NCBI GenBank assembly: GCA_963712465.1
Contig: CAVQHY010000006.1
Span: 868,001 to 932,000 of the forward strand
Source of the DNA: CAVQHY01 sp963712465
Lineage (GTDB): Bacteria > Actinomycetota > Thermoleophilia > Gaiellales > Gaiellaceae
Direction: 5' to 3'
DNA length: 64,000 bases
The notes beneath the pieces are model-generated. The model did not search any database and had not been told where the DNA came from. It saw only the letters and a program-made list of their open reading frames with translations. Of the stretch, positions 35,090-43,360 are shown in pieces; within the stretch, counting starts at the first letter, position 1, and each line of letters starts with the position of its first letter. A program made the translations under genes and the position numbers.

Positions 35090-36214
35090 GTGAACATGTT
35101 GGCGGCAGCGGCGCCAGTGAAGGTCGGGATCATTGGCAGCGGCAATGTGCTTTGGGCGTATCTCCAGCTCCTCGACAAGCTCATACCGCGCGGGCATGCG
35201 GTGGAAGGGCCAATCTGTGCTCGTAGAGAGGAAACGTGGCCAGCGTTGCTTGCCCGGCGTCCGGGCGCGGCCCTTGTAGGAGATCCGCTTGAGGTAGTTG
35301 AGACCGACGCGGACGTCATCCTTGTCATTACGTCGTCCGACACCCATGTGGAATTTACGCGGTTGGCTCTTGAACACGGAAAGCACGTCGTCGTGGAGAA
35401 GCCACTGGCACCTACCTACGAAGAGGGCAGAAGGCTTGTCGAGCTTGCGACCGACCGTGGCTTGAACCTTCTCGTAGCACCTTTCGTCCAGCTCGCCCCG
35501 ACCTTTCGAGCGCTGTGGACCGCAATCAGATCCGGGGCGATTGGACGCGTTCATTCGGCGCGTGGGCTTTACGGAATGGCAGGTCCCGAGTGGGCACGCT
35601 GGTACTACACGAGCAGCAGGGGTCCGCTAGGGGAAATGGGCATCTACAACCTCAAGAGCCTCACGGCCTTGCTCGGGCCCGTTGAGGAAATCCTTGCTGC
35701 GGAGGCAACTGCCATACGGGAGCGTCAGGTAGACGGCGTCAATATTGTCGACCCGATCCCGGACGTCTCACATGCGATTCTCCGCCATGAGTCCGGCGCT
35801 CTGTCTTCCGTGGTATCAAGTGCCGCCATCCAACACTATCGCCGTCCTGCGTTGGAGCTCTACGGGAGCCAAGGCACGGCGAATCTTCTGGGTGACGATT
35901 GGGACCCGCGAGGTTACGAGATCTGGAGAAACGAGGCCGGGCGATGGGAAGAGTATGAGTCGCTCGACCCGACGTGGCTATGGACAGATGGCCTGCGCGA
36001 AGCGGTTGCGTCAGTGCGAGAAGGTCGTCCGCCTCGCTGCAACCTAGCCCACGACGTCCATCTGCTCGACGTGCTCGACGGCGCGCGCCGGGCAGTCTCC
36101 GAACGCGGCTCCGTGTCCGTGGCCTCGCGATTCTCGAAACTGGACCTGTTCCTCGACCCTTCCCCGCCCGATCACCGCGTGCACGACCACACGCGGTCAC
36201 CCGAGGAGCAATAG
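35090..36214 (+). CDS. Gfo/Idh/MocA-family NAD(P)-dependent oxidoreductase (second of two)
   Basis: 374 residues; GTG 35090 is used here, ATG 35096 is equally possible. Rossmann opening VKVGIIGSGNVLWAYLQLLD, DVILVITSSDTHVEFTRL, then the catalytic EKP motif KHVVVEKPLAPTYEEGRRLV. The C-terminal domain carries GPLGEMGIYNLKSLTALLGP and RPALELYGSQGTANLLGDDW, matching its neighbour, so the pair arose by duplication. Both lack the usual catalytic H-x-x-D and have (A/G)-(V/I)-Y-N instead. 203 bases separate the two genes. A GC-rich hairpin followed by T's lies at 36282-36318, ending this transcript. Substrate probably a sugar or cyclitol. Confidence 0.88.
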   Translation: MNMLAAAAPVKVGIIGSGNVLWAYLQLLDKLIPRGHAVEGPICARREETWPALLARRPGAALVGDPLEVVETDADVILVITSSDTHVEFTRLALEHGKHVVVEKPLAPTYEEGRRLVELATDRGLNLLVAPFVQLAPTFRALWTAIRSGAIGRVHSARGLYGMAGPEWARWYYTSSRGPLGEMGIYNLKSLTALLGPVEEILAAEATAIRERQVDGVNIVDPIPDVSHAILRHESGALSSVVSSAAIQHYRRPALELYGSQGTANLLGDDWDPRGYEIWRNEAGRWEEYESLDPTWLWTDGLREAVASVREGRPPRCNLAHDVHLLDVLDGARRAVSERGSVSVASRFSKLDLFLDPSPPDHRVHDHTRSPEEQ

Positions 36215-36281
36215 CCTAGGTCTGGGCAAGCGGCGACGGCATCGTCCGGATGTTTGTCACACCGCCCAGGCCACGGCGAGA

Positions 36282-36318
36282 CCCCGGCCTCGATCAAGCC
36301 ACAATCGGGCCGGGGTTT
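36282..36318 (+). terminator. Intrinsic terminator after the second Gfo/Idh gene
   Basis: CCCCGGCCTCGAT pairs with ATCGGGCCGGGG across a 9-base loop, with a single bulged base, and is followed by TTT. It lies 68 bases past the stop of the oxidoreductase and before the PhyH gene, so it should end the upstream transcript. Confidence 0.75.
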
Positions 36319-36444
36319 CTCGAAGGGCCGCCGTCCTGCACCTCTGTCAGGAACAGACCCAGACCATCCCCCACGATTGGTCCGGGCGCGAGATTTGACG
36401 TCGAAGCCTCACTCAGTCAAAGTGCCGAAGTCGCTGAAACTTTA

Positions 36445-36458
36445 TTCGCCATATGAAG
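36445..36458 (+). promoter_or_regulatory. Second copy of the CATATG core motif
   Basis: TTCGCCATATGAAG matches TTCGTCATATGAAA of the palindrome at 33412-33444 at 12 of 14 positions. It sits against the ribosome site of the PhyH-type gene, so binding would block expression. The outer arms of the other palindrome are not repeated here. Confidence 0.35.
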
Positions 36459-36463
36459 GAAGG

Positions 36464-37264
36464 ATGACCGAGATGACTTCGGAGGAGCGCTATCTCTTCG
36501 ACCTGATGGGTTACCTGATTGTCGAGGACGTATTGACGAAACAGGAACTCGAGGAGCTAAACGCGAAGCTCGACGAATACGATCTCTGGCGAAATCTGGG
36601 CACTGGCCGCTTCAACGAGGTCTGGACGTACGAGGACAGCTACATCATTGTCGGCCCCCTGCACACATGGGATGACCCGTTTCGCAGGCTGCTCGACCAT
36701 TCGAAGATCATGCCGTATCTTCTCGAGCTTCTGGGACCGACATTCCGGCTTGACATCTCACATGCGATCCTGATGAAGCAAGGAGGCGGAAAGCTACGAC
36801 TGCATGGCGGCGCTACGCCTCACAACCCGTCGACTTATTATCACGTTCAGAGCGACAAGATCTACAGCAATCTGCTAGTCGTGTCATATGCGCTCCGCGA
36901 TACGGGTCCAGGAGAAGGAGGCTTCGCGGGGGTTCCGGGCAGCCACAAGAGCAATTTTCCGTTGCCGGAGGATTTTCGCGAGTTCAGAACAACGGGCCCT
37001 TGGCTTCAGCAAGTGCCAATCCGAGCAGGTTCGGCTCTCATCTTCAGCGAGGCGCTAACTCACGGGACACTGCCTTGGAGCGCGCAGCACGAGCGGCGCG
37101 CACTTCTGTACAAGTATTGCCCTGGATACATGTCCTGGTCGAAGAAGTACCCTGTCCCGTCGGATGTCATGGACGCCGAGTTCGAACCTATCCAGCAGCG
37201 CATCCTCGCGCCACCATACTACGAGCCGACCGAACGTCCTCCTGTCATCGAAGCCAGCACGTGA
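36464..37264 (+). CDS. Phytanoyl-CoA dioxygenase (PhyH)-family Fe(II)/2-oxoglutarate oxygenase
   Basis: 266 residues from ATG 36464; ATG 36473 with AAGGAAGG nine bases before it is an alternative. Begins SEERYLFDLMGYLIVEDVLT, the PhyH lid. Iron ligands: the first His is in KLRLHGGATPHN, where the usual H-x-D/E is not obvious, and the second in SEALTHGTLPWSAQHERRAL, followed by the Arg that binds 2-oxoglutarate. FAGVPGSHKSNFPLPEDF is the conserved loop before the distal His. Members hydroxylate acyl chains or small metabolites. The absence of the acidic iron ligand could mean a halogenase-like site or a binding-only protein; this needs modelling. Lies between oxidoreductases and an IclR regulator. 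Confidence 0.82.
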   Translation: MTEMTSEERYLFDLMGYLIVEDVLTKQELEELNAKLDEYDLWRNLGTGRFNEVWTYEDSYIIVGPLHTWDDPFRRLLDHSKIMPYLLELLGPTFRLDISHAILMKQGGGKLRLHGGATPHNPSTYYHVQSDKIYSNLLVVSYALRDTGPGEGGFAGVPGSHKSNFPLPEDFREFRTTGPWLQQVPIRAGSALIFSEALTHGTLPWSAQHERRALLYKYCPGYMSWSKKYPVPSDVMDAEFEPIQQRILAPPYYEPTERPPVIEAST

Positions 37265-37338
37265 GGCTGAACGTTGGTGCCTAGGCATCGCGGAAACCTC
37301 AGAGGAAGTCGACTCCCTCGGACGGGGCGACAGACGGT

Positions 37339-38151
37339 TTGAGCGAGCGAGCTCTTCAGAGCGGGCGTTCCCGGAGCTCGTTCCAACCCAAGGACCTTGT
37401 CCGTTCGGTGCGCCGAGCATTTCTTCTCCTCGAGACGATCGCACGAGCGCCCACGCCGCCGACTGCGGCTGAGCTCTCAGCTGCTTCTGGTCTCAACGTC
37501 AGCACGGTCTATCACCTGCTAAACACGCTTGAGGTCGACTCACTGGTCACTCGGGCTGACGACCGGCGATATCGCGTTGGCCCCCAGGTTCTCTATCTCG
37601 CGTCGACAATCTCGGTGTCGGTTCTCGAGCACCCCGGAGTCGTTGCGGAACTTGACATGCTCCATGCATCGAGACGCGAGACCACCTACGTCGGCGCCTG
37701 GCAGGGTGGGGAGATCGTTGTTGTTGCAGTCCGCCCTGGGCTGGTTCCTGTTGTGGTTGGTGGCCTTGGGGTGGGACACCAACAGGACTCGCACGGTGCT
37801 ACGGCAAAGGCAATTCTGGCTTTCTCGGAACCCGAACGGGTCGAACGCTATCTCCAAAGTCGTCATCGCCTGATGGTCGACCGAGAGGCATTCGACGTTG
37901 AGCTGACGTTGGTACGGGAGCGCGGCTTCGCCCTGGACGACGGGAGTTTCGCCGAGGGCGTTACATGCGCCTCGACCCCGATCTTGGCCGCTGACGGCTC
38001 AGCTGCTGGAGCCCTTTCGATCGCAGTACCCGCGGAGCGTTTCCATCGCTCGTCCGACACGCTTGTCCCGGAGCTAGCTGCAGCGGGCCGGCGTGCGAGC
38101 GAACAACTCGGCTACCGCGGGTGGGAACGATGCGACCACGGATCTGCTTGA
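37339..38151 (+). CDS. IclR-family transcriptional regulator (second)
   Basis: 270 residues from TTG 37339. Winged helix: LVRSVRRAFLLLETIARAPT, then TAAELSAASGLNVSTVYHLL with recognition helix, and SLVTRADDRRYRVGPQVLYL. The effector domain includes DSHGATAKAILAFSEPERVE, ALDDGSFAEGVTCASTPILA and SIAVPAERFHRSSDTLVPEL. Begins 74 bases after the PhyH-type gene on the same strand. It probably controls the Gfo/Idh and PhyH genes and perhaps the binding-protein operon, using the CATATG-centred sites at 33412-33444 and 36445-36458. Confidence 0.9.
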   Translation: MSERALQSGRSRSSFQPKDLVRSVRRAFLLLETIARAPTPPTAAELSAASGLNVSTVYHLLNTLEVDSLVTRADDRRYRVGPQVLYLASTISVSVLEHPGVVAELDMLHASRRETTYVGAWQGGEIVVVAVRPGLVPVVVGGLGVGHQQDSHGATAKAILAFSEPERVERYLQSRHRLMVDREAFDVELTLVRERGFALDDGSFAEGVTCASTPILAADGSAAGALSIAVPAERFHRSSDTLVPELAAAGRRASEQLGYRGWERCDHGSA

Positions 38152-38431
38152 TTTGATGAGGGCGAGCGCGAAACGGGGCGGACGTAAAGAATCGGCGACA
38201 ATCGGACGGCCACCCACCGCCGAGGGAGGGGCCGCAGAGCTCGTCGCCTGTGAGTCGCGACTGATCCACGCTGGTCCTGTTGGAGGCGTTGTTAGGTAGC
38301 GGACAGTATTTGGGCAGTGTCTGTATTGATCGTCAATTCCTCGTACTCGACGTGCTCGAAGGAGCCGAAGCGGCGCCCGTCGACAAGCTCGCTCTTGAAT
38401 AGTCGGACAACTGACCGACTCGGAGGTGACG

Positions 38432-38749
38432 ATGTACTACGTTGAGTTCTACAGACCAAAGTCCGACGTTAGCCATGAGACCTTCAGATCGGTTGTCGAG
38501 GAAACAAATCAGCAGTGGTTCGCTGGTCAACCAGACGATCGTCTTAAGTTGCGCCTCGCTCGCACGTGGCGCCTTGGTCATACTTGTCCCTACATAACTA
38601 TCGTGGAGATCGACCAAGCTTCACGGCTTGATGAATGGACGACGCAGTGTCTTAGTGACTTGCACTCTCGTGATCTAATTGATCGGTGGCTTGGCGTTCT
38701 TGACTGCGATGCGTGCCTTTATGAGGATTTCGGGAACGAGCAGCTCTAG
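38432..38749 (+). CDS. Small protein of unknown function, possibly an alpha-beta barrel
   Basis: 105 residues from ATG 38432, which has GGAGGT at good spacing. It begins MYYVEFYRPKSDVSHETFRS and includes LARTWRLGHTCPYITIVEID and ASRLDEWTTQCLSDLHSRDL. The pattern of a first strand with a Tyr/Phe-rich MYYVEF opening, a helix, and a later strand resembles dimeric alpha-beta barrel (EthD/NIPSNAP-like) proteins, but I cannot name a family. It stands alone between the IclR gene and a VOC protein. The 280 bases before it show nothing recognisable. Confidence 0.55.
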   Translation: MYYVEFYRPKSDVSHETFRSVVEETNQQWFAGQPDDRLKLRLARTWRLGHTCPYITIVEIDQASRLDEWTTQCLSDLHSRDLIDRWLGVLDCDACLYEDFGNEQL

Positions 38750-38847
38750 AATCGGCCAACCGGACAGGTCGGTTTCGCAGGAGACGTGAACGGATCTGCT
38801 TTCATTGGCCCAGCCGGTGGGACGAGCGTTCCGTAGTAGGAGTCGTA

Positions 38848-39363
38848 TCAGGGGATGATCAGTTCTGGCTCGTGACGCTCCGCCGGAACCTGCACCGCCT
38901 CGAGTAGATAGCCGAGATCGGATTGAGTATCGAAGTAGACAAAGATGCCATCCCCGTGGAGGCCAAACCCTCGACCCTGCTGTAGAACTCCATAGCCACA
39001 TGAGGCCATTGATGCAATCGCCGCATCTGCATCCTCAACGAAGGTGGCTAGGTGATGGAGGCCCGGTCCTCGGTTGCGAAGCCAATCGTGATACACGCTT
39101 GGTCCGTCAAGCGCTTGAAGAAGTTCGATCTGCGGAGTTGTGGCGTTAAGTGCGATGCGAACAGAAAATTGAGATGGCGCTCCTCGATATTCCTGAAACC
39201 TAACGATGTTCGGAGAATAGGTGAAGATTCTCCATGGCCCACACCGCCAAAGAGCAGAGTATCGGTGACATTCCCTCTCTAGGTCGCACACGAGAATCCC
39301 AATCTGTCCAATCGGGCGGCCGTTGTAGGCGTCAGAAAGCCCTGGAAAGGAGAAATGACTCAT
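38848..39363 (-). CDS. VOC-superfamily protein (methylmalonyl-CoA epimerase/glyoxalase-like)
   Basis: About 171 residues from ATG 39363 (AGAAATG context with AAAGGAG nearby). The frame is open upstream but without homology. Sequence begins MSHFSFPGLSDAYN, then PIGQIGILVCDLERECHRY with a VOC opening strand but Gln in place of the first metal His. Later parts: PQIELLQALDGPSVYHDWL, GPGLHHLATFVEDADAAIAS (metal-type His) and a final YLLEAVQVPAERHE. This long version, with a GPWRIFTYSPN segment, is common in actinobacteria near degradation genes. Function not assignable beyond the fold. Confidence 0.75.
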   Translation of the reverse strand: MSHFSFPGLSDAYNGRPIGQIGILVCDLERECHRYSALWRCGPWRIFTYSPNIVRFQEYRGAPSQFSVRIALNATTPQIELLQALDGPSVYHDWLRNRGPGLHHLATFVEDADAAIASMASCGYGVLQQGRGFGLHGDGIFVYFDTQSDLGYLLEAVQVPAERHEPELIIP

Positions 39364-39539
39364 CGGCGAGTGTGCATTCAACTGTTGCTGGAGTGTAACT
39401 CGGGCGCGCATTACGGCGAAGGATGTGTGCGACCGTGAGGCCGCCTCGCTCGGTGCGGGCCCGTGGGCTCGTGGCTCGCATGGACAACGGCCGAGCGCGT
39501 GATGTCCCCGCGCCGAAAACCTCACGGGGAGGGCCGTGA

Positions 39540-40063
39540 GGATGAGAAGGTCGCCCGGTCTACTTCGAGTACGAGCCAGGTCGCGTCATTACCTACTGGT
39601 TCCTCTACGGAGCGAGCGCATCGCCGGTCCCAAACCGGCAGTTCAACGCCGGCGCGACGATCCTTGCGCATGAAGGCGACTGGGAGCACATAGGCGTCCG
39701 CCTCAACGTGCACGACGAGCCAACGCGCGTCTTCTGCGCCTCCCATCGGGAGGGGCAGGAACTTGTCTCGGCCGATGTAGCGAAGGAGGAGACCCATCCG
39801 GTCGTCTACGCGCCTGGGGGACCCATGCCTCGTATCCCCGCGCCGGGGTGTTCGAGCTCGATTGTCCCTTCTTCAACGCCTGCTTCTACGACTTCGTCGG
39901 TGCCTCCCAGACGGGCTGGCGAACTTGGGAGCATCTGCGCCCGGCTCGAGAGGGACCCTGGTACGGCGTCGGCGGTGCCTGGGGCACGAACTGGCCGACG
40001 AAGAACCTCTGTGGTCCCCTGGGCCCCTCGCCGTACAAGCAGCCCGTGCCCGAGGGGTGGTAA
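39540..40063 (+). pseudogene. Vps62-like family protein, C-terminal remnant with a frameshift
   Basis: The plus strand reads VYFEYEPGRVITYWFLYGAS, ILAHEGDWEHIGVRLN and ETHPVVYAPGG, then after a shift in a GGGGG run near 39822 continues THASYPRAGVFELDCPFFNA, WRTWEHLRPAREGPWYGVGG and ends with QPVPEGW. EGDWEH and HPVVYA-x-GTHASYP are the hallmarks of Vps62/DUF946-type proteins. The N-terminal half is missing, since upstream bases show no match, so this is a truncated copy. The shift sits in a homopolymer and could be an error. Lies at the border between the accessory and the intact halves of the window. Confidence 0.65.
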
Positions 40064-40109
40064 CGGACACGCGGCTGCAGTCGGTGCCGAACCGCCGGTA
40101 GCCGGCTCC

Positions 40110-40472
40110 TCAGTTCAATGTTTCGAACGAACTATCTGGATCACGAACGAAGCAGAGTCTCGAGCCGCCGTCACGAATAGTGTACGGCGGTCGTTCGGGC
40201 TCGATTCCGAGACTCGCGAGGCGTTCGAGCGTCGCGTCGAGATCGTCGACCGCGACGGCGATGTGCCCGTAGCCGGTGCCCACCTCGTACGACTCCACGC
40301 CGAAGTTGTACGTCAGCTCGAGCCGCTCGCCGTCACCGGGAAGGCCCATGAAGATGTTGATCGCCTCCTCCCGGATCGGCAGCCGGCGATGCTCCTCGAA
40401 GCCGAGCGCCTTGTAGAACGCGACGGATCGCTCGGGGTCGGTGACGCGGTAGCAGGTGTGGATCAGCTCCAT
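40110..40472 (-). CDS. Glyoxalase/VOC-family protein, lactoylglutathione-lyase-like
   Basis: 120 residues. Starts MELIHTCYRVTDPERSVAFY, the glyoxalase-I opening, where the first metal His is conserved (ELIHTCYRV). Then LGFEEHRRLPIREEAINIFM, GERLELTYNFGVESYEVGTG, YGHIAVAVDDLDATLERLAS with the second metal His, and RLCFVRDPDSSFETLN at the end, where the last Glu of glyoxalase I falls near E117. The size and order match GloA, although actinobacteria generally lack glutathione, so the physiological thiol or substrate may differ. Separate from neighbours by about 50 and 100 bases. Confidence 0.82.
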   Translation of the reverse strand: MELIHTCYRVTDPERSVAFYKALGFEEHRRLPIREEAINIFMGLPGDGERLELTYNFGVESYEVGTGYGHIAVAVDDLDATLERLASLGIEPERPPYTIRDGGSRLCFVRDPDSSFETLN

Positions 40473-40573
40473 GGATGGTCACTCCTCAGTTGGGAACAGT
40501 TGGCCGTCGAGCCACGCGGGGTGACTGCGGTCGTCTGTGCGTCGGCTCCATCGCCTACCTCTCTGTCGCACCC

Positions 40574-41098
40574 TCACAGATCCTCTTCCACGAGCCCGAA
40601 GCACACGGCGTCGTGCCACGTGCCGTCGCGAAGGTACGCGCTGCGCTTCACGCCTTCGCGGCTGAAACCCGCCCGGTCGAACGTGCGGATCGACCTCGTG
40701 TTGTACCCGTAGCACTGGGCCTCGACTCGATGGAAGCCCAGCTCACGGATCAGGTGGACGCCGAAACGCCGTGCCGCTTCGGCTCCGACCCCGTGGCCGC
40801 GAGCGTCGGGGTGCACCATCAGGCGGTGAAGCTCGGCGATGCGGCTTCGCGGGTTGACGGTCGTGAACGCGACCGAGCCTGCAGGGCACCCGCCGTGCTC
40901 GATCACGAACCAGCCGGCCTCGTGGCCGGCACGGCGGAGCTCGGCCAGCAGGGTGTCGCGATCGCGAGGCGCACGCACGCCGATGAACGGTGTCACGTCC
41001 GGGTCGTTTGCAAGCTCGACGATGAAGTCGACGTCGTCAGGGCGAGCCGGACGGAGAGCAATCGCCGGTTCGCCCGGTCTCACCTGGGCGGGGGGCAC
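40574..41098 (-). CDS. GNAT-family N-acetyltransferase (RimJ/RimL type)
   Basis: 174 residues. Motifs: IALRPARPDDVDFIVELAND, the acceptor region ERDTLLAELRRAGHEAGWFV with related strands, then IAELHRLMVHPDARGHGVGA, whose R-x-x-G-x-G/A acetyl-CoA loop is read as ARGHGVGAEAARR, and ELGFHRVEAQCYGYNTRSIR with FDRAGFSREGVKRSAY. The last segments are typical of RimJ/RimL-like enzymes acting on protein N-termini, small amines or drugs. Divergent from purL, with about 120 bases between them. Confidence 0.87.
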   Translation of the reverse strand: MPPAQVRPGEPAIALRPARPDDVDFIVELANDPDVTPFIGVRAPRDRDTLLAELRRAGHEAGWFVIEHGGCPAGSVAFTTVNPRSRIAELHRLMVHPDARGHGVGAEAARRFGVHLIRELGFHRVEAQCYGYNTRSIRTFDRAGFSREGVKRSAYLRDGTWHDAVCFGLVEEDL

Positions 41099-41218
41099 GG
41101 CGGGAGGCTAGCGAAGCGCCGTACGTGGCAGCCGGCGACGCCGAGCTCGTGACGAGGGCGCACAAGGGGTCTGACCCCACTTCGTGACGCGATGGCACGA
41201 TCCGCCCGGAAGGGTAGA

Positions 41219-43360
41219 GTGACCTTTCCTTTGCAGTCGGTAGCGGAACCGGGCTCCCCGCCACCCACCCCTGACCGGGGGCTCCATCGTGCGCTCGGGC
41301 TGACGGACGCCGAGTACGACCGGATCGAGGAGCTCATGGGCCGCGTGCCCAACGACTTCGAGCTCGCCGTCTTCTCGCTGCTGTGGTCGGAGCACTGCGG
41401 CTACAAGCACTCGGCGCCACTGCTTGGGCGCTTTCCTACCGACGGGGCGGCCGTACTCCAGGGCCCTGGGGAGAACGCGGGCGTGATCGGCGTCGGCGGC
41501 GGCGAGGCGGTCGCATTCAAGGTCGAGAGCCACAACCATCCGTCCGCCGTCGAGCCGTTCCAGGGGGCCGCCACCGGCGTCGGGGGGATCATCAGGGACA
41601 TCGTCGCCATGGGCGCGCGGCCGATCGCGTTACTCGACGGCCTGCGCTTCGGAGCGCCCGGCTGGCAGTTCCAGCGGGCGGTCGCCGGGATCGGGCACTA
41701 CGGCAACTGCGTCGGTATCCCGACGGTCGGCGGCGAGTGCTTTTTCGACGAGCGCTACGCCTCGAACTGCCTGGTCAACGCGATGTGCGTCGGCGTCCTC
41801 CCGCAGGAGCGCCTTACCCGCGCCGGCGCGAGCGGAACCGGAAACCTGATCGTCCTTTTCGGCGCGACGACCGGGCGGGACGGCATCGGCGGAGCGAGCG
41901 TCCTCGCGAGCCAGGAGCTCTCCGGCGCCGACGAGGACAAGCGTCCCACGGTCCAGATCGGTGACCCCTTCACCGGCAAGAAGCTCGTCGAGACGAGCCT
42001 GGAGCTCTCCGAGCGCGGCCTCGTCGTCTCGCTCCAGGACTGCGGGGCCGCAGGCCTTGCCTCGTCGCTTGCCGAGATGGCGAGCCGGGGCGGAGCCGGG
42101 GTGGACGTCCATCTCGACCGCGTGCCGCTCCGCGAGGTCGGGATGGAGCCGCACGAGATCATGATCTCCGAGAGCCAGGAGCGGATGGTGGCGATCGTCT
42201 CGCCGCGCCGCCGGGCCGACGTCGAGGAGGTCTGCGACCGCTGGGAGCTGCACCACGCCGTCGTCGGAGAGGTGACCGACACTGGCGAGCTGCGCGCGTT
42301 CTTCGCCGGGGAGCAGGTCGGGGCGATTCCCGCGCGGCTGCTCACCGACGAATGCCCGCGCTACCGGGTGGAGATCTCGCCGCGCGAGCTGGACGAGCCC
42401 GTGGCGCATGGGCCGATCGAGGCCGGCGCCGACGCGTTGCTCCGGCTCCTGCGTGCCCCGAACGTCGTCAGCCGGCGATCCGTGTGGCGCCGCTACGACC
42501 ACCTCGTCGGCTCGCGTACGGTCAGGCGGCCGGGGCTCGACGCGGCAGTCCTCCGCCTGCGCCCGGGCCTGCGAGGCCTCGCCGTCTCGCTGGACGCGGC
42601 CGGCCGCCAGGCCTATCTCGATCCGAGGGTCGGTGGGATGCTCGCGGTGCTCGAGGCGGCGCGGAACGTGGCCTGTGCCGGGGGACGGCCGCTCGCCCTC
42701 ACGGACTGCCTCAACTTCGGCAACCCGGAGAAGCCCGAGATCGCGTGGGAGCTGACCGAGGCGATCGAGGGCATGTCGCTCGCGGCCGAAGCGCTCGGGA
42801 TCCCGGTCGTGTCGGGCAACGTCTCCCTGTACAACGAGACGGACGGGCGCGCGATCTACCCGACGCCGGCGGTGGGATGCGTAGGCCTGGTCGAGGACGT
42901 CCGGACGATCCCGGGGCGGTGGCGTGACGGTGACGCGATTCTCGTCGCAGGCGCCCCGGAGGTGAGACTCGACGGCTCCGAGTACCAGGCCGTGTTTCTG
43001 GACGGCCCTGCGGGTCGGCCTGCGGGCCCGGACCTTGCCGCCGAGTCCACTCTCGTCGCCTTCCTCTGGCGACATGCCTCGGTGCTTACGGCCGCCCACG
43101 ATGCAGCGGAGGGCGGCCTGGCGGTGGCGCTCGCCGAGCTCGCCCTGTGGTCGGGAACCGGCGCTCGGGTGGAGATCGGCACCGACGCGGTTCGCTGGTT
43201 CGGCGAGGGAGGTGGGTTGGCGGTGATTGCCTGTCCGCCCGAGGACGTTCCGCGGCTGGACGGAGTGCCGCTCGAGCGGATCGGAACGGCCGGCGGCGAC
43301 ACGGTTCTCGAGGTGCCGCTCGACGACCTGCGCAGCGCCTACGATGGGGAGCTCGTCTAG
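41219..43360 (+). CDS. purL: Phosphoribosylformylglycinamidine synthase subunit II (PurL, small type)
   Basis: About 713 residues from GTG 41219, which has GGAAGG six bases upstream; ATG 41192 is an in-frame alternative. The length is that of the PurL that works with separate PurS and PurQ. Motifs: LWSEHCGYKHSAPLL near the start, VESHNHPSAVEPFQGAATG (ATP/Mg loop), GGIIRDIVAMGARPIALLDG, and in the second half LTDCLNFGNPEKPEIAWELT and IPVVSGNVSLYNETDGR. It makes FGAM from FGAR, ATP and glutamine-derived ammonia in de novo purine synthesis. The stop TAG is directly followed by the ATG of purF. Marks the start of the intact, very GC-rich part of the window. Confidence 0.96.
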   Translation: MTFPLQSVAEPGSPPPTPDRGLHRALGLTDAEYDRIEELMGRVPNDFELAVFSLLWSEHCGYKHSAPLLGRFPTDGAAVLQGPGENAGVIGVGGGEAVAFKVESHNHPSAVEPFQGAATGVGGIIRDIVAMGARPIALLDGLRFGAPGWQFQRAVAGIGHYGNCVGIPTVGGECFFDERYASNCLVNAMCVGVLPQERLTRAGASGTGNLIVLFGATTGRDGIGGASVLASQELSGADEDKRPTVQIGDPFTGKKLVETSLELSERGLVVSLQDCGAAGLASSLAEMASRGGAGVDVHLDRVPLREVGMEPHEIMISESQERMVAIVSPRRRADVEEVCDRWELHHAVVGEVTDTGELRAFFAGEQVGAIPARLLTDECPRYRVEISPRELDEPVAHGPIEAGADALLRLLRAPNVVSRRSVWRRYDHLVGSRTVRRPGLDAAVLRLRPGLRGLAVSLDAAGRQAYLDPRVGGMLAVLEAARNVACAGGRPLALTDCLNFGNPEKPEIAWELTEAIEGMSLAAEALGIPVVSGNVSLYNETDGRAIYPTPAVGCVGLVEDVRTIPGRWRDGDAILVAGAPEVRLDGSEYQAVFLDGPAGRPAGPDLAAESTLVAFLWRHASVLTAAHDAAEGGLAVALAELALWSGTGARVEIGTDAVRWFGEGGGLAVIACPPEDVPRLDGVPLERIGTAGGDTVLEVPLDDLRSAYDGELV

